Assembly (NCBI RefSeq): GCF_000617845.2
Contig: NZ_DF820425.1
Span: 317,690-381,689, forward strand
Source of the DNA: Bradyrhizobium sp. DOA9
Lineage (GTDB): Bacteria; Pseudomonadota; Alphaproteobacteria; Rhizobiales; Xanthobacteraceae
DNA length: 64,000 nucleotides
Direction: 5' to 3'
Part shown: one piece after another, positions 1 to 8,746 of the stretch
Layout: each line of letters begins with the position of its first letter
Position numbering within the stretch: position 1 is the stretch's first letter
The notes under the pieces: model-generated
Told to the model about the DNA's origin: nothing
Databases searched by the model: none
What the model saw: only the letters and a program-made list of their open reading frames with translations
Made by a program: the position numbers and the translations under genes

Positions 1-628
1 GCGGGCTCGTCACCACCGCGCGCACGCTCGTCACCATGGCCGTGACGAAATCGACCTCGCGATCGAGCAGCAGCGGGAACGACACCACGGTCAGCGAGAA
101 CAGGATCAGCGACAGCACGGCCCCGACCGCATTGCCGATGGCCAGGAACAGCAGGCCCTCGCTGGTCGTCAGCACCACCGTCATGAACTCCTGCAAGCTC
201 GAGAACGAGGCATTGAGGCCGAGCAGCAGCGCGATCAGGAGCCGCACCTGGTACATCCAGACCACGAACACGAACAACGTCACGAACGCCATCCAGCCGA
301 TCTCGTTGCGCGAACGGATCGCGGACCAGATCGCACCGAACGAGACCGCCTCGCCGCGCTCGCGGCGCCGACTGACCTCGTAGAGGCCGATCGCAACGAA
401 CGGGCCGATCAACGCAAAACCGGCCGCAAGGGGATAGACCAGATAGACCATGCCGAAGGCGGTGAGACAGAGCATGATCACGATGCCGCCGGCGGCGTAG
501 AGGCCGCCGAAGCAGAGACCGTAGAGCGGCAGCGCCTGGAAATCGCGCAGGCCCAGGGCCAGCGCCTCGGCGATGTCGGCCGCCGCCACGGGACGCACCA
601 CCGGATCGACCTTGCCCGAGATGGACAT
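1..628 (-). CDS. DUF2189 family integral membrane protein (partial, C-terminus off the window)
   Basis: The reading frame runs off the left edge, so only the N-terminal 209 residues are visible. The start ATG follows a good GGAGGGAGC ribosome-binding site. The sequence begins with a short soluble stretch, then alternates hydrophobic segments (around residues 32-80, 108-130 and 140-180) with short charged loops, one of them RRRERGE. This pattern matches predicted integral membrane proteins of the DUF2189 family, whose biochemical role is unknown. It is transcribed away from the downstream kinase gene, so the roughly 240 bp between them should hold divergent promoters. Confidence 0.75.
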   Translation of the reverse strand, partial: MSISGKVDPVVRPVAAADIAEALALGLRDFQALPLYGLCFGGLYAAGGIVIMLCLTAFGMVYLVYPLAAGFALIGPFVAIGLYEVSRRRERGEAVSFGAIWSAIRSRNEIGWMAFVTLFVFVVWMYQVRLLIALLLGLNASFSSLQEFMTVVLTTSEGLLFLAIGNAVGAVLSLILFSLTVVSFPLLLDREVDFVTAMVTSVRAVVTSP

Positions 629-868
629 CAGCTCCCTCCGCGCATCGGCGCGATCTTCGTCGCGCGCATGCCGCGATATTAGCGCCGCCGCGCGGCGGCG
701 CAACTTGATGCCGCCCGGCGCGCGAGGTAGCAGCGCAACAACAATACTCGCACTGCGAAATCGTTGGCCTTTCGTGCGCTTTTCGCGCCGATCACTATGG
801 ACGGGCAAGATGATCGTGCTTCAAATTGTACCTCCGAGCACCCTCGCCCGAGAGCGGATCGCCCACCG

Positions 869-3097
869 ATGAGCCTGCGTACCCGGTTACTGATCCTCGT
901 CATCGCGGCCATGCTCGTACCGGCTAGTCTGGTCGGGCTGCGCTTCGTGCAGAACCGGACGAGCGAAATCGACGCGGCGCTGGCCAATCTCGCCGCATCC
1001 GCCGACGACATCGCGAGCGATCTCGGCGAGAAGATCCAGGGGACTGCCCAGCTTCATTACGGGCTCGCCCGTGCCCGCGACCTCGACACGCGCGACAAGG
1101 CGGCATGCTCGGCGTTTCTGTCGGATGTCCGCGAGGAGTATCCGCAGTTCACGGGTATCCTGACGATCGATCCCGACGGCCGGCTGTTCTGTGACTCGCT
1201 GCGAACCAACCGCACGCTTGACCTGAACGACCGCGGCTATTTCAGAGAGGTCAAAAATCTTCACGGCGTCGTCGCGCTGGAGCCGGTGTTCGGCCGCCTC
1301 ACCGGACTGTCGGTGCTGCAGATCGCCTATCCGGTGCGATCGGAAACGGGAGCGCTGAAATTCGTGCTGCTGGCGTCCTTCAACCTGAACAAATTTGCGG
1401 AGTTTCACCACAAGCGGCTGCTCGCCGAGAAGGACATCCTGTTCGTCGACGCCAGAGGCACGGTCCTGGCCGCCCCCAAGGATGGCGGCTGGAGCGTACC
1501 CGTCGGCGGATCCATTGCGGGCTCCGACCTGTTCCGCTTCGCATCAGGGCCCGACGGCGAGCCCTTTCGGGAGATCACCGATCGCGGCGGCCGCACACAG
1601 ATCTGGGGCGTTGCCCGCTCGCCCGCGATCCGCAAGGCCGGACTCACCATTTTGGTGGGGCGGTCCAAGGACGGATTGGTCGCGGCGGCGAACCGCCGGC
1701 TCTACGAGGATATGGCTATCCTGGCCGTGGCCTCGCTGCTGCTCCTCGCCGGCCTCTGGATCCTCACGACCGTGAGTATCGGACGTCAGGTCGGACGGCT
1801 CGCCGCCATGGCGAAGTGCCTCGGGCGCGGCGATCTCAGCGCGCGCATTGCGGAGCCTCACCCGGGCGGCGAACTCGGCGGATTGATGAGGTTGCTCAAC
1901 AGCACGGCCGAATCGCTCGAGCAGCAGCGCGCAGCCATCGCCGATCTCAGCCACAAGCTCAGCCAGTCCCAGAAGATGGAAGCCATGGGCCAGCTCACCG
2001 GTGGCGTGGCGCACGACTTCAACAATCTCCTGACCGTCATTCTCGGCAATTCCGAGCACCTCGCCGACAGGCTTGCGGGCAACGAGGAATTGCGAGGGAT
2101 CGCCGACGACATTGCCACCGCCGCCGAGCGCGGGTCCGACCTGACGCGGAGCCTGCTCGCCTTCGCGCGCAAGCAGCCGCTGCGGCCGCGAGAGATCGAC
2201 ATCGCCGAGCAGGTGACCGGCATGACGCAGCTGCTGCAGCGGACCCTCGGCGAGCACATCGAATCCAGCTTCACCTTCGCGCCGGATCTCTGGCTCGCCA
2301 GCGTCGATCCCGGCCAGTTGGCGACGGCCGTGCTCAACCTCGTGCTCAACGCGCGCGACGCGATGCCTGACGGCGGCAAGCTGACGGTCGAGGTGCGCAA
2401 CACATCGCTCGGCGAATCCGACCTCGACGTCAACGGCGAGCCGCGGCCCGGCGACTACGTCATGCTGGCCGTGAAGGATACCGGGTCCGGCATGAGCAGC
2501 GAAGTGTTGGGGCGCGCGTTCGAGCCGTTCTTCACCACCAAGGAGGTCGGCAAGGGAACCGGCCTTGGCCTCAGCATGGTTTACGGGTTTGCGCAGCAAT
2601 CCGGCGGGCTCGTGCAGATGCAGTCCGAGCCGGGTCAAGGCAGCGTGGTCCGGCTGTTCTTTCCCCGCCTCGCGACGTCGCCGAACGAGGCGCCGTCAGC
2701 GGCAGAGCGTGTCGCCGCACCCGAGGGACACGAGACGATCCTCGTCGTCGAAGACGACGACATGGTGCGCGCCTATGTCGAGAACGAGCTGAAGGCGCTC
2801 GGCTACCGCGTCATCACGACGGCGAACGGACCTGCGGCGCTCGACGTGCTGCGCCGGTCCGCGGACATCCAGCTGCTGTTCACCGACGTCGTGATGCCCG
2901 GCGGCATGTTCGGGCCGGAGCTGGCGAGGCAAGCCGTTCAACTGCGCCCCGGCCTCAAGGTGCTCTTCACGTCCGGCTACAGCCAGGATCCGGTCAAGAC
3001 GCCCGACGGGATCGACGCGCGCATTCTGACCAAGCCGTTCCGGCGCAAGGATCTCGCCGCGATGCTGCGTGCGGCCCTCTCGGAGCCGCGGCGGTAG
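869..3097 (+). CDS. Cache-domain hybrid sensor histidine kinase with C-terminal receiver
   Basis: A 742-residue two-component sensor. A first membrane helix (about 8-25) leads into a periplasmic Cache-like domain (about 30-280), which normally binds a small ligand. A second helix (about 282-303) is followed by a HAMP segment and a HisKA domain with the phospho-acceptor His382 in GGVAHDFNN. The HATPase domain has NARDAM, DTGSGM and GLGLSMV boxes. A receiver domain occupies about 621-737, with acidic residues around 629 and phospho-acceptor Asp673. The receiver is fused at the C-terminus, so the protein may pass phosphate internally or to an unlinked partner; no response regulator lies next to it. 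I chose this ATG because it gives a normal positively charged start before the first helix; in-frame TTG starts further upstream are less likely. Confidence 0.85.
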   Translation: MSLRTRLLILVIAAMLVPASLVGLRFVQNRTSEIDAALANLAASADDIASDLGEKIQGTAQLHYGLARARDLDTRDKAACSAFLSDVREEYPQFTGILTIDPDGRLFCDSLRTNRTLDLNDRGYFREVKNLHGVVALEPVFGRLTGLSVLQIAYPVRSETGALKFVLLASFNLNKFAEFHHKRLLAEKDILFVDARGTVLAAPKDGGWSVPVGGSIAGSDLFRFASGPDGEPFREITDRGGRTQIWGVARSPAIRKAGLTILVGRSKDGLVAAANRRLYEDMAILAVASLLLLAGLWILTTVSIGRQVGRLAAMAKCLGRGDLSARIAEPHPGGELGGLMRLLNSTAESLEQQRAAIADLSHKLSQSQKMEAMGQLTGGVAHDFNNLLTVILGNSEHLADRLAGNEELRGIADDIATAAERGSDLTRSLLAFARKQPLRPREIDIAEQVTGMTQLLQRTLGEHIESSFTFAPDLWLASVDPGQLATAVLNLVLNARDAMPDGGKLTVEVRNTSLGESDLDVNGEPRPGDYVMLAVKDTGSGMSSEVLGRAFEPFFTTKEVGKGTGLGLSMVYGFAQQSGGLVQMQSEPGQGSVVRLFFPRLATSPNEAPSAAERVAAPEGHETILVVEDDDMVRAYVENELKALGYRVITTANGPAALDVLRRSADIQLLFTDVVMPGGMFGPELARQAVQLRPGLKVLFTSGYSQDPVKTPDGIDARILTKPFRRKDLAAMLRAALSEPRR

Positions 3098-3121
3098 ATC
3101 AGGGCGCGATCGTGAAGGACA

Positions 3122-4732
3122 CTAGCCCCTCGCCCGCAGCTCGCGGCGCAGCACCTTGCCGGTCGCCGTCATCGGCAGCGTCTCGGCGAACTCGACGAAG
3201 CGCGGATATTCGTGCGCGGCGAGCTGCACCTTGACGAAGTCCTGAATCTCGCGCGCCAGCGCGTCGCTGCCGGCAAAGCCCGGGCGCAGCACGATCCAGG
3301 CCTTGATCGATTCGGTGCGGATCGGATCGGGAATGCCGACCACCGCGGCCATTGCCACCGACGGATGCTTCATCAGCGTGTGCTCGATCTCGGACGGGCC
3401 GACGCGGTAGCCGGCGGTGGTGATGACGTCGTCCTCGCGGCTGACGTACCAGAAATAGCCGTCCTCGTCCTGCACACCGAGATCGCCGGTGAGCAGGACG
3501 TCGCCGGCATATTTCTTCGCCGTCGCCTCCGGATTGCGCCAATATTCGAGCATGGTGACGGGGCATGGCTGGCGCACGCCGATAATGCCGCGCCGACCCC
3601 GCGGTAATTCCTCGCCCTTGTCATTGACGATGCGGACATCGAAGCCCGGCGTCGCCTTGCCCATCGAACCCGGGCGGATCGGAAACAGATTTGCGTTGCT
3701 GCCGATCACGAGGTTGCACTCGGTCTGGCCGAACACCTCATGGGCGTCAACACCAAATGTCTCGCGCACCCAGCCGAGCAATTCACCGCCGAGCGATTCG
3801 CCGCCGGTGAAGATGCTGCGCAGCTTGACGCCGGAATGCTTGACGCCGGCCTGCCGCATCAGCTTCAGCGCCGTCGGCGGCAGGAAGACGTTGCGCACGG
3901 CAAGATCGGCCATCATCTGCATCGCCGCCCGCGGCTCGAATTTTCGCGCGCGATGGCCGACCAAGGGAATGCCGTGGTACCAGAACGCGAGCAGGCCGTT
4001 GATGAGCCCGCCGATCCAGGCCCAGTCCGCCGGCGTCCACATGAGATCGCCGGGCTTGGGCAGGAAATTGTGACACATCTCCACATTGGGCAGATGGCCG
4101 AGCACGACGCGATGCGCATGCAGCGCGCCCTTGGGGTTGCCCGTCGTGCCCGAGGTGTAGATGATCAGCGCGGGATCGTCGGCCGAGGTATCCGCGCGCG
4201 TGAAGTCGGGCGAAGCGGCCTTCACCGCATTCCAGAACGACGTCGTGCCGGCGGGCACGCGCGCGCCGACGACGTAAACGTTCCTCAGCTCCGGCAGGCG
4301 GTCGCGGATCTTCGCCAGCTTCTCCCAGCCGGCTTCGTCGGTGACGATCGCCTTCGCTTGCGAATTCGACAGGCGGAATTCCAGCGCGTCCTCGCCGAAC
4401 AGGGCGAACAGCGGGATCGAGATCATGGCGGAGCGAAACGCCGCCATATGCGCGATCGGCAATTCCAGCGACTGCGACAGGAACACCGCGACGCGGTCGC
4501 CGCGGACAAGTCCGTCGGCCTTCAGCACATTGGCGAAACGGCGCGACATCTCCGCGACCTCGTCGAACGAGGTGCGGCTGGTGGCGCCGGTCTCGTCGAC
4601 ATAGATCAGCGCAAGCCGGCCGGTACCGTCGGCATGGCGATCGCAGCACGCCTCCGCGATGTTGAAGCGCGCAGGGATGTCCCAACGGAAGTTGCGATAG
4701 AGCTCGTCGTAGGTTGCGGCTTCGGTCAGCAT
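3122..4732 (-). CDS. Acyl-CoA synthetase (AMP-forming, ANL superfamily)
   Basis: Predicted to activate a carboxylic acid to its acyl-CoA through an acyl-adenylate. The 536-residue length suits the ANL family. The AMP-binding P-loop YTSGTTGNPKG is at residues 191-201, a GQTE motif lies in the adenylate pocket, and the C-terminal TATGKVLRREL carries the lysine used in adenylation. The overall pattern resembles medium-chain or benzoate-type acyl-CoA synthetases rather than acetyl-CoA synthetase, but the substrate cannot be read from sequence. Its start lies only about 10 bp downstream of the epoxide hydrolase stop, so the two are probably co-transcribed and may act on one degraded compound. Confidence 0.85.
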   Translation of the reverse strand: MLTEAATYDELYRNFRWDIPARFNIAEACCDRHADGTGRLALIYVDETGATSRTSFDEVAEMSRRFANVLKADGLVRGDRVAVFLSQSLELPIAHMAAFRSAMISIPLFALFGEDALEFRLSNSQAKAIVTDEAGWEKLAKIRDRLPELRNVYVVGARVPAGTTSFWNAVKAASPDFTRADTSADDPALIIYTSGTTGNPKGALHAHRVVLGHLPNVEMCHNFLPKPGDLMWTPADWAWIGGLINGLLAFWYHGIPLVGHRARKFEPRAAMQMMADLAVRNVFLPPTALKLMRQAGVKHSGVKLRSIFTGGESLGGELLGWVRETFGVDAHEVFGQTECNLVIGSNANLFPIRPGSMGKATPGFDVRIVNDKGEELPRGRRGIIGVRQPCPVTMLEYWRNPEATAKKYAGDVLLTGDLGVQDEDGYFWYVSREDDVITTAGYRVGPSEIEHTLMKHPSVAMAAVVGIPDPIRTESIKAWIVLRPGFAGSDALAREIQDFVKVQLAAHEYPRFVEFAETLPMTATGKVLRRELRARG

Positions 4733-4742
4733 GGGCTTGATC

Positions 4743-5879
4743 CTACCGCACCGTCGCAAAGAACGTCCTGACATCGCGCACGAACAGCTCCGGCTGCTCG
4801 AAGGCGGCGAAGTGACCGCCCTTCTCCATCTCGCTCCAATGCGTGATGTGAGGGAAGTTCGGCTCCATCCAGCGCCCCACCGGTGTGATGATCTCCTTCG
4901 GAAACACCGCGACGCCCGTCGGCACCTTCACCACCGGCGTGGTGCGGCGCTTGCCGAAGCTCTCCCAATACAGCCGCGCCGACGAGGTCGCCGTCTGCGT
5001 CGTCCAGTAGAGCATGACGTTGTCGAGCAGCTCGTCCTTGCTGAAGATGTTCTCGGGATGGCCGTTGCAATCGGTCCAGGCCCAGAATTTTTCCAGGATC
5101 CAGGCAGCCTGCCCGCTCGGCGAATCCGTCAGGCCATAGCCGAGCGTCTGCGGCCGCGTCGATTGCTGCTTGGAGTAGCCGGAATCCAGATCGACATAAT
5201 GCTTGAGGCCGGCCAGCGCGCGCTTCTCCTCTGCGGTCGGCTCGCCATCGACCTTCGGCGCCGCGTTGAAGGCGAGCGTGATGTGGATGCCGGCGCAATG
5301 AGCGGGGTCCTGCGCGCCGAGCGAGGTCGTCACCGCCGAGCCCCAGTCACCGCCCTGCGCGCCGTAACGCGCATAGCCGAGACGCTCCATCAGCTTGGCC
5401 CAGGTCGCGGCGATGCGATCGACACCCCAGCCGGTGGTCCCCGGCTTGCCCGAGAAGCCGAAGCCCGGCAGCGAGGGGCAGATCACGTGAAAGGCGTCGG
5501 CGGGATTGCCGCCATGCGCGGCGGGATCGGTCAGCGGCGCGATCACCTTCTGGAACTCGACGATCGAGCCAGGCCAGCCATGGGTGATGATCAACGGAAG
5601 CGCCGACGGCTCCTTCGAGCGCGCATGAATGAAGTGAATGTCGAGCCCGTCGATCTCGGTGGTGAACTGTGCGAAGCGATTGAGCTTTGCCTCGCGGGCC
5701 CGCCAGTCGTAGCCGCTGGCCCAATAGGCGCAGATCTCCTGGATCCATTTCAGCGGCGCGCCCTGGCTCCAGTCGTCGACCAGTTCGGCGTCCGGCCAGC
5801 GCGTGCGGGCAAGGCGTGACTTCAGGTCGGCGAGGATGTCGTCGCCAATGGCGATGCGAAATGGATTGATCGCGGTCAT
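4743..5879 (-). CDS. Epoxide hydrolase with EHN domain (alpha/beta-hydrolase fold)
   Basis: Predicted 378-residue epoxide hydrolase that opens epoxides to diols. The N-terminal EHN region (about 1-110) precedes the hydrolase core. The oxyanion motif HGWPG is at 100-104, the nucleophile is Asp178 in GGDWG, and the catalytic histidine is His356 in KGGHFAAFE. The ATG is preceded by GGGGAGTC. A longer frame upstream runs into a palindromic repeat and is not credible. It heads an apparent two-gene unit with the acyl-CoA synthetase, consistent with a catabolic role for an unidentified substrate. Confidence 0.88.
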   Translation of the reverse strand: MTAINPFRIAIGDDILADLKSRLARTRWPDAELVDDWSQGAPLKWIQEICAYWASGYDWRAREAKLNRFAQFTTEIDGLDIHFIHARSKEPSALPLIITHGWPGSIVEFQKVIAPLTDPAAHGGNPADAFHVICPSLPGFGFSGKPGTTGWGVDRIAATWAKLMERLGYARYGAQGGDWGSAVTTSLGAQDPAHCAGIHITLAFNAAPKVDGEPTAEEKRALAGLKHYVDLDSGYSKQQSTRPQTLGYGLTDSPSGQAAWILEKFWAWTDCNGHPENIFSKDELLDNVMLYWTTQTATSSARLYWESFGKRRTTPVVKVPTGVAVFPKEIITPVGRWMEPNFPHITHWSEMEKGGHFAAFEQPELFVRDVRTFFATVR

Positions 5880-5941
5880 CGTGACTCCCCGTTTCTTCTT
5901 GTCGAAAGAGAGTAGACCGAACCGATGCCGCATCAAAGGTG

Positions 5942-6091
5942 CCCATCCTCCCCTGGAGGGGGAGGATCGGTTCGCACGCAGCGAAGCTGCGAGCGAACCG
6001 AGGTAGGGTGACAGTCTCTCCACGCAGGCGGTCCCCAAGGGGAGAGATCACCCCACCCCGCTCGCGCTTCGCGCGATCGACCCTCCCCCTC
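5942..6091. repeat. Palindromic intergenic repeat, left part, interrupted by the insertion sequence
   Basis: This contains nested inverted repeats, for example CCTCCCCTGGAGGGGGAGG and the TTCGC..GCGAA series, and motifs such as AGAGATCACCCCACCCCG. The same GGGTGGGGTGATCTCTC / CCCTCC..AGGGGAGGG architecture recurs downstream of the dapA-like gene. Its expected right end, CAGGGGAGGG, is found on the far side of the insertion sequence. Confidence 0.75.
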
Positions 6092-6145
6092 TGTTCAGAC
6101 CGGGGACATGGTGGACGGGTGTTCGGAGACATCGTGGACACTTTC
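6092..6145 (+). repeat. IS481 left terminal inverted repeat
   Basis: 54 bp identical to the reverse complement of the opposite end. The transposase stop codon lies within this repeat. Confidence 0.93.
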
Positions 6146-7282
6146 TGTGCTTCCGTCGAGAGGCCGGATGTCGACGGTAGCAATTGTCTGGGTTCTGAAG
6201 ACGACGCTGAAGACGCCGTCCTGAGCCGTTGGCCGAAACGCGAGGGCCTTCCCGTAGAAGGCCTTCGGGACTTTGATTTTGCGACCGCGGAAGCTGACGT
6301 GACCGCCTTGCTGGATCCGGCGCACCTCGTCGCCCGGAGCGTATTCGAAGGGAGCGATGGTCTCGACATAGTCACGCGGGCTGGGTTGATAGCGGCTGGC
6401 AGGGACAGCGAGTTCGAGCGCCTCGTGCGGCCGTTGGGTGTTGTAGATGGTGCGCCAGCGCTCGAAGGCATGTTCGGCAGCAGCGAGATCGGCGAAGGGC
6501 GGGCCGGACAGGACTTCGGCCTTCAGGCTGCGGTGGAAGCGTTCGTCCTTGCCCATGGTTTGCGGATGATAGGGCCGCGAATGGCTGATCTTGATGCCAT
6601 GCTCGATCAGCCAGACCCCGAGCGGGGTGAACGGGCTGCCCGGTCCGTCGCCCCAGGGCGAGCCGTTGTCGGTGATCATCCTCTCGGGCAAGCCGTAGCG
6701 GCGGAAAGCCGCGATGAGATGCTCCTGAACCGTCTCGGTGCGTTCGTTGGTGCACGCCGCAAGTGCAACCGAGAAGCGCGAGTGATCGTCGAGCACGGTC
6801 AGTGGATGAAGTCGGCCAGTGTGCATGGCCACGTGGCCCTTGAAGTCCATTTGCCACAACTCGTTTGGTCGCGATCGTTCGAAACGGATCAAGGCAGGCG
6901 AACCGCCGCCGAATTTGCCAAGTTCCACCCCATGTCGCCTCAGGATCGCCGTGACCGTCGAAGGCGCCGGAACGGCTTCCTGTCCCAGATCCTTCAGCCG
7001 CCTGGCAATCTTCCGTCCGCCCCAAGCCGGATGCTCGGCTCTCACCGAAAGCACGGCCGCCTCGATCGCCGCGGCGCTGCGCGCGGGCGACGTCTGTGGG
7101 CGCCGCGGCTGCTCCACAAGTCCAGCCGCCCCGTCCAGCCGCCAACGCTCCAGCCACTTGTAGCCCGTCGTCGGGCTGATCCCGAAGCGACGGCACAGCT
7201 GCCGAACATTGCTGCCCTCTTCCGAGGCCAACATCACAAACTCCAACCTCGCGTCCATCCGAGACACCTCGCGGAACGGCAT
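6095..7282 (-). CDS. IS481-family transposase (DDE integrase core)
   Basis: A 395-residue transposase. An N-terminal helix-turn-helix (about 22-50, with LCRRFGISPTTGYKW) should bind the element ends. An rve integrase core follows with candidate catalytic residues Asp146 (MDFKGH), Asp205 (TDNGSPWG) and Glu247 (KDERFH). A short C-terminal beta-rich domain ends inside the left inverted repeat. I chose the start at MPFREVSRMD, typical of this family; a longer frame begins inside the right inverted repeat. No disruption is visible, so the protein is probably functional. Confidence 0.92.
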   Translation of the reverse strand: MPFREVSRMDARLEFVMLASEEGSNVRQLCRRFGISPTTGYKWLERWRLDGAAGLVEQPRRPQTSPARSAAAIEAAVLSVRAEHPAWGGRKIARRLKDLGQEAVPAPSTVTAILRRHGVELGKFGGGSPALIRFERSRPNELWQMDFKGHVAMHTGRLHPLTVLDDHSRFSVALAACTNERTETVQEHLIAAFRRYGLPERMITDNGSPWGDGPGSPFTPLGVWLIEHGIKISHSRPYHPQTMGKDERFHRSLKAEVLSGPPFADLAAAEHAFERWRTIYNTQRPHEALELAVPASRYQPSPRDYVETIAPFEYAPGDEVRRIQQGGHVSFRGRKIKVPKAFYGKALAFRPTAQDGVFSVVFRTQTIATVDIRPLDGSTESVHDVSEHPSTMSPV

Positions 7283-7307
7283 CCGACAGCCTCCTTGCTT
7301 TGCTGTC

Positions 7308-7361
7308 GAAAGTGTCCACGATGTCTCCGAACACCCGTCCACCATGTCCCCGGTCTGAACA
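7308..7361 (-). repeat. IS481 right terminal inverted repeat
   Basis: Perfect 54-bp match to the left end in inverse orientation. The outer dinucleotide reads CA, giving TG...CA element ends. Confidence 0.93.
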
Positions 7362-7384
7362 CCCTCCAGGGGAGGGTAAGAGCC

Positions 7385-7840
7385 CTACCCCGACAGCGCG
7401 GCCTTCACCAAACCGCTCGCCTTGCCGAAATCCATCTGCCCGGCGTATTTCGCGCGCAGCGCGGCGATCACCTTGCCCATGTCCTTCATGCCGGCAGCGC
7501 CGGTCTCGGCGATCGCATCCGCAATCGCCTTCTTCACGTCGTCCTCGGACATCTGCTTCGGCAGGTACGCCGAGATCACCGCGATCTCCTCGCGCTCCTG
7601 CGCGGCAAGCTCGGCGCGGCCGCCCTTGTCGTAGAGCTCGACCGCCTCCTGGCGCTGCTTGATCATCTTCTGCAGCACCGCGAGGATGTCGGCGTCCGAC
7701 AGCGGCGGCTTGCCGTTGCCGCGGGCGTCGATGTCGGCGTTCTTGATGGTGGAGTTGACCATGCGCAGCGTGGACAGCTTGCGCTCGTCCTTGGCCTTCA
7801 TGGCCTCCTTGACCGCATTGTTGATGTCATCGCGCAGCAT
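7385..7840 (-). CDS. GatB/YqeY domain protein
   Basis: A 151-residue YqeY-type protein. This family is related to the tail domain of the GatB subunit of tRNA-dependent amidotransferase and is common in bacteria, often near rpoD and dnaG; its exact role is not settled. Recognisable features are the N-terminal LRDDINNAVKEAMKAKDERKLSTLR and YLPKQMSEDDVKKAI segments and a helical C-terminus. The start codon follows GAAGGGATC. The insertion sequence sits just downstream of its stop and does not damage it. The next upstream gene ends 31 bp away on the same strand, so they may share a transcript. Confidence 0.88.
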   Translation of the reverse strand: MLRDDINNAVKEAMKAKDERKLSTLRMVNSTIKNADIDARGNGKPPLSDADILAVLQKMIKQRQEAVELYDKGGRAELAAQEREEIAVISAYLPKQMSEDDVKKAIADAIAETGAAGMKDMGKVIAALRAKYAGQMDFGKASGLVKAALSG

Positions 7841-7871
7841 GATCGTGATCCCTTCGAGATAGACGCCTGAT

Positions 7872-8600
7872 CTAGGCCCTTTGCGGCCCTCGCACAACCT
7901 GGCTCTCCAGCCATTCGGTCAGCGCCCGCACCGTCGCCTCCGGCTGTTCGGCTTGCGGCAGGTGCCCACAGCGATCGAGGATCACGAGTCTCGCGCCGGT
8001 AATCCCCTCGGCCATCTCCTTGGAGAAGGCGTTGGGGATGGTGTTGTCGGCATCGCCCGTCAGCACCAGCGTCGGGCATGTGATCGTCGCCAGCAAGGGC
8101 CGCGAATCCGCCCGTGCGATGATCGCGGCCTGCTGCCGCAGATAGCCTTCGACGCCAACGTCCTCGTCCTGCGCATGCACGAGCTCGAGAATCCCGGCAT
8201 CGTCGCGCCGCGACGGATGCACGAGCTCCGGAAAACTCTCCTCGCGCACGGCGCGCAGCTCGCCGCGCCTGGCGCGCTCCATCTGGGCACTGCGGCGCGC
8301 GGTGGCCTCCGGCGTATCGGGCCGCGCCTGGGTGTTGATCAGGGCGAGCTTCGCCACCCGCTCGGGCGCCTGGCGCATGATCTCGAACGCGACGTAGCCG
8401 CCCATGGAATGGCCGGCGAGCGCGAAGCGCGGCGGCGCTTCGCGCAGCACCCGGGCGGCGATATCTGCCATGCTGTCGTCGCGAATATGGTTGGCGACCA
8501 TCACCGGGCCGAACCGCCACAGCGCCGGGATCACAGGAGCATAGATCCGGGCCGAGGAGGCCAGCCCCGGAACCAGCACAATGGGGGTGGTCTGGTCCAT
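7872..8600 (-). CDS. Alpha/beta-fold hydrolase
   Basis: A 242-residue soluble hydrolase. The nucleophile elbow is GHSMGG; an Asp in LTGDADNTI and a His in CGHLPQAEQP complete a typical catalytic triad. The N-terminal IVLVPGLASSARI is the usual oxyanion-loop strand. Sequence alone does not separate esterase, lipase or C-C hydrolase activity. The ATG follows GCGAGGCAATA. It is transcribed divergently from carA and probably with the YqeY gene. Confidence 0.82.
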   Translation of the reverse strand: MDQTTPIVLVPGLASSARIYAPVIPALWRFGPVMVANHIRDDSMADIAARVLREAPPRFALAGHSMGGYVAFEIMRQAPERVAKLALINTQARPDTPEATARRSAQMERARRGELRAVREESFPELVHPSRRDDAGILELVHAQDEDVGVEGYLRQQAAIIARADSRPLLATITCPTLVLTGDADNTIPNAFSKEMAEGITGARLVILDRCGHLPQAEQPEATVRALTEWLESQVVRGPQRA

Positions 8601-8709
8601 TATTGCCTCGCAAGCCCAGGAAATTGCCGGAAATTGTGCGGCCGAGCTTAAGGGCGGGAGGAGGCCTGTCAAATATGCAAAAACGCATGTGAATCCGGCC
8701 TCTCCCGCT

Positions 8710-8738
8710 TTGACGGCGGCGCCGCCGGGGACTATGAA
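8710..8738 (+). promoter_or_regulatory. Candidate carA promoter giving a leaderless transcript
   Basis: TTGACG and TATGAA hexamers are separated by exactly 17 bp. The -10 box ends 8 bp before the carA ATG, so initiation at the usual distance would fall on or within two bases of the start codon. No Shine-Dalgarno sequence precedes carA, which fits. Inferred, not measured. Confidence 0.55.
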
Positions 8739-8746
8739 ACGCGCTC

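Larger units (their letters stand above)
6092..7361 (-). mobile_element. Complete IS481-family insertion sequence
   Basis: A 1270-bp element bounded by perfect 54-bp terminal inverted repeats that begin TGTTCAGACCGGGG. A 5-bp direct repeat, CCCTC, lies immediately outside each end (6087-6091 and 7362-7366) and looks like the target duplication. It carries one full-length transposase gene with no frameshift. The perfect ends, intact gene and visible duplication suggest a fairly recent insertion that may still be active. Confidence 0.93.

Noticed and set aside
764..868. TTG start giving 35 extra residues on the first histidine kinase
   Set aside because: The added stretch is not family-like, and the ATG directly before a positively charged signal-anchor helix is more plausible.
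5942..6091. Open frame at the start of the epoxide hydrolase
   Set aside because: The N-terminal extension runs through a palindromic repeat and lacks epoxide hydrolase character; the ATG with GGGGAGTC is preferred.
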